Assembly (NCBI GenBank): GCA_035946955.1 | Contig: DASYYE010000267.1 | Span: forward strand, 1-12,014 | Direction of reading: 5' to 3' | Origin: DASYYE01 sp035946955 | GTDB lineage: Bacteria > Actinomycetota > Actinomycetes > Streptosporangiales > Streptosporangiaceae | DNA: 12,014 nt | Shown here: positions 6,149-12,014 of the stretch, piece by piece | How positions within the stretch are numbered: position 1 is the first letter of the stretch | Layout of the letters: each line of letters opens with the position of its first letter | Translations under genes and position numbers: made by a program | Notes under the pieces: generated by a model | Databases searched by the model: none | What the model was told of the DNA's origin: nothing | The model's input: the letters and a program-made list of their open reading frames with translations, nothing else

Positions 6149-7360
6149 CTAGGACGGTCCGGACCCAGGGCTCCCGGCGGGCACCTGGCCCGTGCCGGGA
6201 CTGCCCGGGGTGACCTGGCCGCCGTCGGCCACGACCGCCGGGAGGACGATCTGGAAGTCACTGCCCTTACCCGGACTGCTGCTCACCAGGACGTCACCAC
6301 CATGGGCCCGCGCGACCGCGCGTACGAGCGCCAGCCCGAGGCCGGTCCCCCGTACCCCGCCGAGCTGGGATCCCGTGCGGAACCGCTCGAAGATGTACTC
6401 CAGCTCGGCGGGGGCGATCCCCTCTCCGCTGTCCCGGACACCGATGAGTACGGCCCGGCCAGGTCCGGGGGACATGACGGAGAGTTCGATCAGTGCGCCT
6501 TCGTCGGTGTGGCGGACGGCGTTCTCCAGGAGCGCCTCGACGGCCAGGGTGAGGCGTTCGCGGTCGGCGCTGACCACCGCGGCGTCCAGCTTCCCCACCC
6601 GCCAGCACCGTGGCGCGGTGGGCAGCCACGCTGCCAGCAGGTCCAGCAACAGGTCATCCAGGGCCAGCGGCTCGGGGCGCAGGAAGTCGGGATCCTCGGA
6701 GGTGGCGATCATGAGCAGGCGTTCACCGAGGCGGCGCAGCCGCTCAAGCTCCCCCACGACCACCTGGATGTCGCGCTGCTCGGGTCGGCCAGCGAGCTGG
6801 CTGGCAAGCAGTTCCGCGTGGCCGAGGGCCAGGGTGATCGGGGTGCGCACCTGGTGCGAGGTGTCCTGGAGGAACCGGCGCTGCGCGGCCAGCAGGCGGG
6901 CGTTCTCCTGGCTGACCAGGTCACGCTGAATGTCGGCGGCGCGCTTGCGCTGCGCGTGCCAGACCATCAGCCAGAACATGACCGCCATCAGCGGGACCTC
7001 GTTCAGCTCGTCGGCTGTCTGGGCGCCACGCCACACGTCCCAGCCGATGGCGGCGCCCGTGGTCAGGACCACTGCCGCGAGGATCCAGGCGGTCGGCCTG
7101 CGGGACCAGACCCGGAACCCGTACAGGAAGGTGAGGCTGACCCAGATGAAGTGGAACGGGATGGTCTCCCAGTATGGGAAGACCACGACCGCCACCAGGT
7201 TGGCCGCAGCGAACACGACCCACGCGGCGTCGACCCAGGCCCAGCGGTGGCCCCGGGGGCGTACCCACGTGGACCGGCGCAGGGCTGGCCAGGGACGCCG
7301 CACCTGCCCGTGGTGGGGCCAGTGCAGTGCTCGCTGGGGTGCCAGGAGTTCACGAGGCAA
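6149..7360 (-). CDS. membrane sensor histidine kinase
   Basis: 403 residues. About four membrane segments (43-62, 66-84, 90-109, 121-136) are joined by very short loops, so there is no periplasmic sensor domain. A linker follows (137-160), then the dimerisation domain with the phospho-accepting His169 (FLQDTSHQVRTPITLALGHA, near the standard SHELRTP). The ATPase domain has the N box LLENAVRHT (Asn280), G1 VRDSGEGIAP (308-317), F box YIFERF (322-327) and G2 GTGLGLALV (338-346). The tail 380-403 is a Gly/Pro/Ser-rich repeat. The start is TTG at 7360, overlapping the response-regulator stop by 11 bp, with GAGGGG 7 bases upstream. It should phosphorylate the regulator encoded just before it. The signal is probably sensed in or at the membrane, for example quinone, oxygen or respiratory state (inference). 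Confidence 0.95.
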   Translation of the reverse strand: MPRELLAPQRALHWPHHGQVRRPWPALRRSTWVRPRGHRWAWVDAAWVVFAAANLVAVVVFPYWETIPFHFIWVSLTFLYGFRVWSRRPTAWILAAVVLTTGAAIGWDVWRGAQTADELNEVPLMAVMFWLMVWHAQRKRAADIQRDLVSQENARLLAAQRRFLQDTSHQVRTPITLALGHAELLASQLAGRPEQRDIQVVVGELERLRRLGERLLMIATSEDPDFLRPEPLALDDLLLDLLAAWLPTAPRCWRVGKLDAAVVSADRERLTLAVEALLENAVRHTDEGALIELSVMSPGPGRAVLIGVRDSGEGIAPAELEYIFERFRTGSQLGGVRGTGLGLALVRAVARAHGGDVLVSSSPGKGSDFQIVLPAVVADGGQVTPGSPGTGQVPAGSPGSGPS

Positions 7361-8042
7361 GTTGGTACCCCTCGCCCCGGACGGTCTTGATCAGCTCGAA
7401 ACCGAGCTTGGAGCGCAGTCGCCGGACGCACACGTCCACGACATTGGAGCCCGGGTTGAAGTCGTAGCCCCACACGGAGGCCAGCAGTTCGTCCTTGGGG
7501 ACGGACCGGCCCGGGTGCTCCATGAGTTCGCGCAGCACCAGGAACTCCAGCCTGGTCAGCGGGACCGGGCCGTGCCCGGTGTCGGCGGCCAGCCGCCCGA
7601 CGTCCAGTATCAGGCTGCCCGCCTTGATCAGCTCGCTCAGCGCGTGCGGCTCACCCCGCAGCCGGACGCGCACCCGTGCCAGCAACTCGGCCAGCGAGAA
7701 TGGCTTGGTCAGGTAGTCCTGGGCGCCGAGTTCCAGGCAGTTGACCTTGGTGGTCACCTCGGCGATGCACGACAACACGAGGACCGGCTGGTCCGGGTGG
7801 ACCCGCAACAGCCGGGTGAGGAAGTCACGCCCGTCCATGTCGGGCATGACCAGGTCCAGGATGACCAGGTCATAGCCTCCGGTCAGTGCAAGGCGCAGCC
7901 CGTCACCGCCATTGCCCGTGTTCTCGGTTAGGTATCCAGCCGCGGCGAGCGTACGGGTGACACAGTCCCGGATGCCGTCCTCATCGTCCACGACCAGGAT
8001 CCGGGTGGCTGACAGGTCATGGGTCTGCGGGGGTGTCGTCAT
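7350..8042 (-). CDS. OmpR/PhoB-family response regulator
   Basis: 230 residues. The receiver domain (about 13-128) has the acidic pair Asp19-Asp20, phospho-accepting Asp63 (LVILDLVMPDMDG), Ser91 and Lys113 (YLTKPF). The winged-helix DNA-binding domain (about 137-230) has PLTRLEFLVLRELMEHPG, the recognition helix region NVVDVCVRRLRSKL (200-213) and the wing VRGEGYQL. The frame is open upstream to 8102, but the ATG at 8042 has AAGGAG 7 bases upstream (8050-8055) and fits the family N-terminus. It is the first gene of a minus-strand operon with the kinase, thioredoxin-like protein and membrane-anchored protein. It faces away from the oxidase operon across a 535-bp gap rich in palindromes, which makes that operon a likely target. 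Confidence 0.95.
   Translation of the reverse strand: MTTPPQTHDLSATRILVVDDEDGIRDCVTRTLAAAGYLTENTGNGGDGLRLALTGGYDLVILDLVMPDMDGRDFLTRLLRVHPDQPVLVLSCIAEVTTKVNCLELGAQDYLTKPFSLAELLARVRVRLRGEPHALSELIKAGSLILDVGRLAADTGHGPVPLTRLEFLVLRELMEHPGRSVPKDELLASVWGYDFNPGSNVVDVCVRRLRSKLGFELIKTVRGEGYQLAS
7368..7373 (-). promoter_or_regulatory. Shine-Dalgarno supporting the TTG start of the kinase
   Basis: GAGGGG inside the 3' end of the response-regulator gene, 7 bases before TTG at 7360. It supports the rare TTG start and translation coupled to the regulator gene. Confidence 0.7.
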
Positions 8043-8114
8043 GCGCTGTCTCCTTCCGAGAGGATCCATCGCACAGCGCGGGGGGTCAACGAGTCCCCGC
8101 AAACCATTGCAGGA

Positions 8115-8143
8115 CTGTTACAGACGCCCCTGTCGAAAGTAAA
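8115..8143 (-). promoter_or_regulatory. candidate promoter of the two-component operon
   Basis: On the minus strand TTTACT (8138-8143) and TAACAG (8115-8120) are 17 bp apart. They match TTGACA at 4 of 6 positions and TATAAT at 3 of 6. Transcription would start near 8107, giving a leader of about 65 bases. A TTGACC at about 8089-8094 nearer the gene is an alternative -35 without a good -10. Confidence 0.3.
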
Positions 8144-8171
8144 GAGTCCTTAATGTCTCACCTCGCTACCT

Positions 8172-8188
8172 GCAAGTTTCCCACTTGC
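8172..8188. promoter_or_regulatory. palindrome, possible operator of the two-component operon
   Basis: GCAAGTTTCCCACTTGC has perfect 6-bp arms around TTCCC and lies just upstream of the candidate -35 of the minus-strand operon. It could be an autoregulation site. Confidence 0.35.
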
Positions 8189-8241
8189 TGGCCGGGTCGG
8201 CTAGGGGACGGGGAGCGGGCGGGAAAGCCCCGCCTGTGTGT

Positions 8242-8262
8242 CCCGCCCAGGGGATGGGCGGG
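8242..8262. repeat. GC-rich hairpin in the divergent region
   Basis: CCCGCCCA (8242-8249) and TGGGCGGG (8255-8262) form an 8-bp stem with a 5-base loop. It lies 316 bp upstream of the first oxidase-operon gene. It may be a leader hairpin or a barrier between the divergent units. Confidence 0.4.
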
Positions 8263-8274
8263 GGTGTGGGTGAA

Positions 8275-8321
8275 TTCGTGTGCAGAAACTCGTCGTCGCC
8301 ACAGCTCGGACGGCACACGAA
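8275..8321. repeat. 9-bp inverted repeat with long loop
   Basis: TTCGTGTGC (8275-8283) and GCACACGAA (8313-8321) are exact complements 29 bases apart. It could be a spaced operator pair or the base of an RNA stem. No riboswitch class was recognised here. Confidence 0.35.
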
Positions 8322-8415
8322 CTCGTGGGAGGGCTGGGTAAGGGCTGGTCCGGGGTGGGTAAAGCTCCACCAAAGGCTGTCATCCGGGGGTGCATCGGAT
8401 GTTGCCGTGCTGATA

Positions 8416-8429
8416 GTCATGATCATGAC
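8416..8429. promoter_or_regulatory. perfect 14-bp palindrome upstream of the oxidase operon
   Basis: GTCATGATCATGAC in an AT-richer patch, 148 bp before the GTG start at 8578. A further half-site GGTCATG follows at 8435-8441. The same GTCATGA half occurs in the 22-bp palindrome at 6124-6145, so both may bind one regulator. No clear -10/-35 pair was found near it. Confidence 0.45.
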
Positions 8430-8457
8430 AATTTGGTCATGCAGAGCCCACGATGTT

Positions 8458-8472
8458 GCTGCCGGGGGCAGC
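8458..8472. repeat. short GC-rich hairpin in oxidase leader
   Basis: GCTGCC (8458-8463) and GGCAGC (8467-8472) with a GGG loop, 105 bp before the first oxidase-operon gene. Too short to call a terminator. Confidence 0.3.
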
Positions 8473-8564
8473 CACTCGCAAGATCGGTTTCGTAGACGTC
8501 CGGTTGCGGTCCTGGGTTGCACGGTCGGCCGGCCGCGTTCTGGCCACCCGTGCCCGGTAGAAGC

Positions 8565-8570
8565 GAGGTG
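8565..8570 (+). promoter_or_regulatory. Shine-Dalgarno that sets the GTG start at 8578
   Basis: GAGGTG, 7 bases before GTG at 8578. It supports this start, from which the protein begins directly with its membrane anchor. Confidence 0.75.
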
Positions 8571-8577
8571 GTGACTC

Positions 8578-9306
8578 GTGTCTGTGACAGCCCGCGCCGC
8601 GGCGTTGCTCGTCGCCTTCGTGGCGGTGGTCGGCGGCGCGGTCTTCGTGGTCTTCCACTACATCGGCGGTGTCGGCGGCACCCTGCCAACCGTTGACTAC
8701 ACCTCCGCGGCCTCCGGCGGCCAGGTCAACCTGGTGCTCCAGGAGGACCCGCAGAACGGCTCGCCGGGCGCGCCCGACTGGGTGAGTTACTTCGTCCAGG
8801 ACCCGCAGAGCAAACAGTGGGTCCACACCACGCTCTTCTCGGTGCCTGCCAACACCCAGGTGAACGTGACCCTCTACGGCTATGACGGCTGCACCCCGCT
8901 CCGGAACAACTTCTGGAGCAAGGTCCAGGGGACGATGGGTGGCCACGTGACCGTGCAGCAGTTCCTGAAGACCAAACCGCTGGGGCCGAAACACACGACC
9001 TCCCTCATCAACTCCTGGTCGGACTGCAACGTGGCACACACGTTCGCGATCCCGAGCCTGGGCCTGTTCGTGCCGGTCGCTTCGCCTAACGCGCAGAACT
9101 CCCTCAACAACCTGTGCGGCGTCTCACCCTGCCAGCCGACCTCGGGCGCCTACGCGGTGGAGACCTTCAGCTTCCGGACCCCGTCCCACGGCGGGAACTA
9201 CCGGTGGCAGTGCTACATCCCGTGCGGCGGCGGTTTCATCGACGGGAACGGTGGTCCCATGCAGACGCTCGGCTTCATGACCGGCACGATGACGGTGGTC
9301 TCCTGA
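8578..9306 (+). CDS. membrane-anchored cupredoxin-like protein of the oxidase operon
   Basis: 242 residues, GTG start. One N-terminal membrane segment or uncleaved signal (about 6-28, RAAALLVAFVAVVGGAVFVVFHY) is followed by an extracytoplasmic beta-rich domain. The end has cupredoxin logic: a His in a beta strand (H154, NVAHTFAIPSLGLFVPV), then GGNYRWQCYIPCGGGF with C212-x3-C216, then Met228 and Met234. The CxxxC and the preceding His resemble a CuA site, but the Glu, second His and Met of CuA (as in CNELCGIWHGAM of the next gene) are not at the matching positions. Four more cysteines (C105, C150, C180, C185) suggest disulfides. It overlaps the subunit II start by one base (TGATG), so it belongs to the oxidase operon. 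It may be an accessory subunit, an electron carrier or a copper donor. The rus operon of Acidithiobacillus ferrooxidans likewise has a cupredoxin gene before coxB-coxA. Function is inference. Confidence 0.75.
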   Translation: MSVTARAAALLVAFVAVVGGAVFVVFHYIGGVGGTLPTVDYTSAASGGQVNLVLQEDPQNGSPGAPDWVSYFVQDPQSKQWVHTTLFSVPANTQVNVTLYGYDGCTPLRNNFWSKVQGTMGGHVTVQQFLKTKPLGPKHTTSLINSWSDCNVAHTFAIPSLGLFVPVASPNAQNSLNNLCGVSPCQPTSGAYAVETFSFRTPSHGGNYRWQCYIPCGGGFIDGNGGPMQTLGFMTGTMTVVS

Positions 9307-10295
9307 TGGCCGCGGAACCGGTCGCTGCGGCGGCCCCACGCCATGCCTCCCGCGAACCCCGGCACGGCCTGCGGATCGCGGTGATCTCGCTCATCCTCGG
9401 GCTGGCAGCGGACCTGGTCATCTGGTTCGTGTGGCGGCCGCACCTGCCGCCGGGCACCATGAGCACCTCGGCTGTGCACCAGCAGTTCGACATCGCGGTC
9501 ATGGCGGTGTCCGGGGCCCCGGTGCTCATCTTCGTCATCGTCTACTTCGTCTACGCCATCGTGGTGTGGCGGCAGCGGCCTGGCGACGAGGAGGACGGCC
9601 CGCACCTGACCGGCGGCGTCGGCATCCAGGCCGCCTGGATCATCGGGACCGCCGTGGTCGTGCTGTGGCTGTTCGTGTTCGGCTTCGTGGAGCTCGTCGT
9701 GCCCGCTGGTGCCGGTGCGGGTGAGGGGCCCTCACCCATCTGGCGGCTGGCCGGGACCACCAGCAGCACGGCGTGGTCCCCGAACGCCAACGACATGCTG
9801 CAGGTGCAGGTCATCGGCCAGCAGTGGGCCTTCACCTACCGCTTCCCGCAGTTCGGTGGCATGGAGTCCGCCCAGTTGGTGCTGCCCAACAACACCCCCA
9901 TCGTGTTCCACGTGACCTCGCTCGACGTGATCCACAGCTTCTGGGCCTACCAGCTCGGGGTGAAGGCCGACGCGAACCCGGGCGTGGACAACGTCGCCTA
10001 CACCAGGCCGAGGGAAACCGGCACCTTTGTCGTCCGGTGTAACGAGCTGTGTGGGATCTGGCACGGGGCCATGTTCAACTACGGCCGCGTGGTGAGCGCG
10101 ACCGAGTTCAACACCTGGGCGACCAAGATGGCGACCGAGCAGGCCGCCAGCGGCGTGCTCACGGCGCTGCCGCGCTTTGCGCTGACCTACGACCCGACCG
10201 TGATCCCGCAGCTCGGCAAGGCCCTGGTGAAGATTGACGGCATCACTGGAGGGGCCGGCTACTACTACCCACCCACGGACCCGGTGACACCATGA
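9306..10295 (+). CDS. coxB: cytochrome c oxidase subunit II
   Basis: 329 residues. The complete CuA site is visible: His210 in VIHSFWAYQLGVKADANPG, then C245-N-E247-L-C249-G-I-W-H253-G-A-M256. It takes electrons from cytochrome c or another donor outside the membrane and passes them to heme a in subunit I. The aromatic motif GQQWAFTYRFPQFGG (171-185) is the usual electron entry region. Three hydrophobic segments are seen (about 22-43, 61-88, 107-132) rather than the usual two after signal removal; the first may be an uncleaved anchor. A tail of about 70 residues follows the CuA site with no heme c motif (no CxxCH), so this is not a caa3-type fusion. The ATG overlaps the upstream stop as TGATG, which gives translational coupling; the Shine-Dalgarno is weak. 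The stop overlaps the ATG of a 14-codon frame. Confidence 0.95.
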   Translation: MAAEPVAAAAPRHASREPRHGLRIAVISLILGLAADLVIWFVWRPHLPPGTMSTSAVHQQFDIAVMAVSGAPVLIFVIVYFVYAIVVWRQRPGDEEDGPHLTGGVGIQAAWIIGTAVVVLWLFVFGFVELVVPAGAGAGEGPSPIWRLAGTTSSTAWSPNANDMLQVQVIGQQWAFTYRFPQFGGMESAQLVLPNNTPIVFHVTSLDVIHSFWAYQLGVKADANPGVDNVAYTRPRETGTFVVRCNELCGIWHGAMFNYGRVVSATEFNTWATKMATEQAASGVLTALPRFALTYDPTVIPQLGKALVKIDGITGGAGYYYPPTDPVTP

Positions 10296-10336
10296 CCCCG
10301 GCACGCGGCCCACACAGCGATGAAGAGGTGAGCTGA
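10292..10336 (+). CDS. 14-codon reading frame coupled between subunits II and I
   Basis: It reads MTPARGPHSDEEVS. Its ATG overlaps the subunit II stop (ATGA, 10292-10295) and its TGA overlaps the subunit I ATG (TGATG, 10334-10338), so it fills the gap exactly. It also contains the subunit I ribosome site GAGGTG (10325-10330). It could pass ribosomes from one gene to the next, or encode a small hydrophilic peptide. Chance is a real alternative, and no strong ribosome site of its own precedes it. Confidence 0.3.
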   Translation: MTPARGPHSDEEVS

Positions 10337-12014
10337 TGGCCATCGAGACTCGCCCCGAGAGCGCGCCGGCTGGCGCCGGCCCAACCGAGCAGCGGGAGCG
10401 GCCCTGGTGGCTGCGCCCAGCGGCCCATACCGGCGTGATTGGCGCGGTGCTTGGCTACCTGTTCGGCCACTGGCTGGGCAACTTCCTGTCCAGCGGCTAT
10501 GTGAACCTCACGCTGTCCGACACCAACAACATCCCGATCGTGCTCGGGTACGCGTTCGCCACCGTGGGCTGGCTCGCCGGCCTGGGCGTGTTCAATGACA
10601 TCGGGCGCATGATGATCGGCAAGCCCCTCTCCGGCACCCAGCACGAGCCAGCCGGGGGCCTGGCCAAGTACTTCCGCTACACCCTCGACCACAAGGTCGT
10701 GGGGATCCAGTACCTGTTCGGCATGATCGCCTACTTCCTGACCGGCGGGCTGTTCGCCATGGCGATCAGGACCGAGCTGCTGTCCCCGACGCACCACAAC
10801 CTGAGCGCCAGCGCCTACCTGATGGTCGTGGGCGAGCACGGCACGATGATGATCATGATGATGTCGTCGGTCATCCTTGGGCCGTTCGGCCAGTACTTCG
10901 CGCCGCTGCTGATCGGGTCCAAGCGGATGGCGTTCCCCCGGATCGAGGCACTCGGCTTCTGGCTCACCCCGGCCGCCTACGTCATCCTGCTCTCCGGCAT
11001 CCTGTGGGGCGGGTTCCCGACCGGCTGGACCGGCTACATGCCGCTCGGCTTGCAGTCAGGCGCGGGCCAGAATGCCTACTACTTCGCATTCGGCCTGATG
11101 GGCCTCTCGATGATCATGGCCGGCTTCAACATGATCGTGACCATCATCAACTACCGGGCTCCGGGCATGCGGTGGAGCAGGCTCCCGATGTTCATCTGGT
11201 CGATGTTCACGGTGTCCTTCCTGCAGGTGCTCTCCGTGCCGGTGCTCGTCGGCGCCTGCTACATGGCACTGGCAGACCGGACGTTCCAGACCGCGTACTT
11301 CGCCAACTCACTAGGCGGCAGCAGCTACCTGTGGCAGAACCTGTTCTGGTTCTTCGGGCATCCGGAGGTCTACATCCTCGCCCTGCCCGGGTTCGGGATC
11401 GTGTCCGAGGTCATCAGCGTGTTCTGCCGAAAACCGCTGTTCGGGTACAAGGTGGGCGCCGCCGGAATGTTCGGCGTCGGGCTGCTGAGCTTCTTCGTCT
11501 GGCAGCACCACCTGTTCGACTCCGGCATCAACCCGGACATGCGGCCGCTGTTCATGCTCACCACCGAGCTGATCTCGATCCCCACTGGGTTCATCTTCCT
11601 GGTTGCCATGGGCACGTTCTGGAAGGCCAAGATCAGGTTCACCATCCCGATGCTGTTTGCCCTGGCCTTCTACTTCAACTTCCTGATCGGCGGCGCGTCG
11701 GGTGTGTTCCTGTCCGACGTGCCCGCCGACACCACGGAGCATGGCAGCTTCTTCGTGATGGCCCACTTCCACTACACGATCATGGGCGGGCTGATCTTCG
11801 CGTTCATGGCCGGGATCTACTTCTGGCTGCCCAAGATGCTGGGGATCAAGCTGAACGAGACGCTCGGCAAGATCCACTTCTGGACCATGTTCATCTTCTT
11901 CAACTCGACATTCCTGCCGTTGTTCGCGCTCGGGATCATGGGCATGCCGCGCCGGGTGTTCGAGTACGCGCGCAACCTGGAGACCCTCAACGACTGGGTC
12001 TCGATCTCCGCGTT
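10336..12014 (+). CDS. coxA: cytochrome c oxidase subunit I, divergent, 3' end cut
   Basis: 559 residues visible, open at the window edge. Heme-copper oxidase core: LDHKVVGIQYLFG (117-129), heme a ligand His168 (GEHGTMM), CuB ligand His342 with cross-linking Tyr346 and catalytic Glu344 (FFGHPEVYILALPGFG), CuB ligands His391-His392 (VWQHHLF), then AHFHY with His477 (heme a3) and His479 (heme a). Glu344 places it in the A family. Deviations: the canonical PDMAFPR reads SKRMAFPR (Arg197 for the D-channel Asp), PTGIK reads PTGFI (Ile420 for the K-channel Lys), and GFGNY reads PFGQY. About 115 residues precede the usual start of the core, with two hydrophobic segments (about 33-52 and 66-86). The start has GAGGTG 5 bases upstream. 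It reduces oxygen to water in the membrane; whether and how it pumps protons is open. Confidence 0.95.
   Translation, partial: MAIETRPESAPAGAGPTEQRERPWWLRPAAHTGVIGAVLGYLFGHWLGNFLSSGYVNLTLSDTNNIPIVLGYAFATVGWLAGLGVFNDIGRMMIGKPLSGTQHEPAGGLAKYFRYTLDHKVVGIQYLFGMIAYFLTGGLFAMAIRTELLSPTHHNLSASAYLMVVGEHGTMMIMMMSSVILGPFGQYFAPLLIGSKRMAFPRIEALGFWLTPAAYVILLSGILWGGFPTGWTGYMPLGLQSGAGQNAYYFAFGLMGLSMIMAGFNMIVTIINYRAPGMRWSRLPMFIWSMFTVSFLQVLSVPVLVGACYMALADRTFQTAYFANSLGGSSYLWQNLFWFFGHPEVYILALPGFGIVSEVISVFCRKPLFGYKVGAAGMFGVGLLSFFVWQHHLFDSGINPDMRPLFMLTTELISIPTGFIFLVAMGTFWKAKIRFTIPMLFALAFYFNFLIGGASGVFLSDVPADTTEHGSFFVMAHFHYTIMGGLIFAFMAGIYFWLPKMLGIKLNETLGKIHFWTMFIFFNSTFLPLFALGIMGMPRRVFEYARNLETLNDWVSISA

Noticed and set aside
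6302..7390. Plus-strand open frame of 362 codons
   Set aside because: Antisense to the histidine kinase, whose motifs are complete; no recognisable domain in the shadow product.
6930..7931. Plus-strand open frame of 333 codons
   Set aside because: Antisense to the kinase and response regulator; shadow of codon bias.
8275..8400. Possible riboswitch in the oxidase leader
   Set aside because: No conserved core of a known riboswitch class could be recognised; only one long-range stem is visible.
8166..8574. Several 60-130 codon frames on both strands in the divergent region
   Set aside because: Mutually overlapping, with no codon bias or ribosome sites; the region is better explained as control sequence.
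11311..11877. Minus-strand open frame of 188 codons rich in Glu, Gln, Asp and His
   Set aside because: Antisense to oxidase subunit I; the charged composition is what the reverse complement of membrane-helix codons gives.

Overview
The window looks like chromosomal DNA from a high-GC actinobacterium (Actinomycetota). Evidence: strongly G/C-ending codons, purine-rich Shine-Dalgarno sequences at most starts, GTG and TTG starts, actinomycete-style signal peptides, an OmpR/HPK-type two-component pair with an overlapping stop and start, and an aa3-type oxidase operon. The genus cannot be told from the sequence. No tRNA, rRNA, transposase or CRISPR array was seen.

Layout. (1) 1-546, minus: the N-terminal part of a large ATPase of the AAA/STAND type, cut by the left edge. 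(2) 547-1061: a gap with no convincing gene. It holds a signal-peptide-like remnant and a 15-bp hairpin that ends the next minus-strand gene. (3) 1062-2560, minus: two secreted, disulfide-type, beta-rich proteins of unknown function, each followed by a hairpin. A G10 tract and a perfect palindrome lie between them. (4) 2561-2796: a divergent AT-richer control region with a Crp-like palindrome and a GTnAC-N6-GTnAC box. (5) 2797-3960, plus: a class III (CaiB/BaiF) CoA-transferase, convergent with (6) 3989-4711, minus: a HAD phosphatase, with a hairpin filling the 28 bp between them. (7) 4812-4866: a striking 55-bp AT-rich near-perfect palindrome. (8) 8042 down to 4903, minus: a probable four-gene operon of response regulator, membrane histidine kinase, membrane-anchored TlpA/ResA-like thioredoxin and a small membrane-anchored protein. 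(9) 8043-8577: a palindrome-rich divergent control region. (10) 8578 to the right edge, plus: a cytochrome oxidase operon with a membrane-anchored cupredoxin-like protein, oxidase subunit II (CuA) and subunit I (incomplete).

The coherent system is 4.9-12.0 kb. A redox-flavoured two-component/thioredoxin operon lies back to back with a heme-copper oxidase operon, so the two-component system probably controls the oxidase and the TlpA-like protein may help with its copper or cysteine chemistry (inference). The oxidase is unusual. Subunit I keeps all heme and CuB ligands and the catalytic Glu, but the usual D-channel entrance Asp and K-channel Lys positions read Arg and Ile, and the protein has an extra N-terminal extension with two hydrophobic segments. 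The first gene of the operon encodes a cupredoxin-like protein with a CuA-style CxxxC but without the rest of the CuA site. A 14-codon reading frame sits stop-to-start between subunits II and I.
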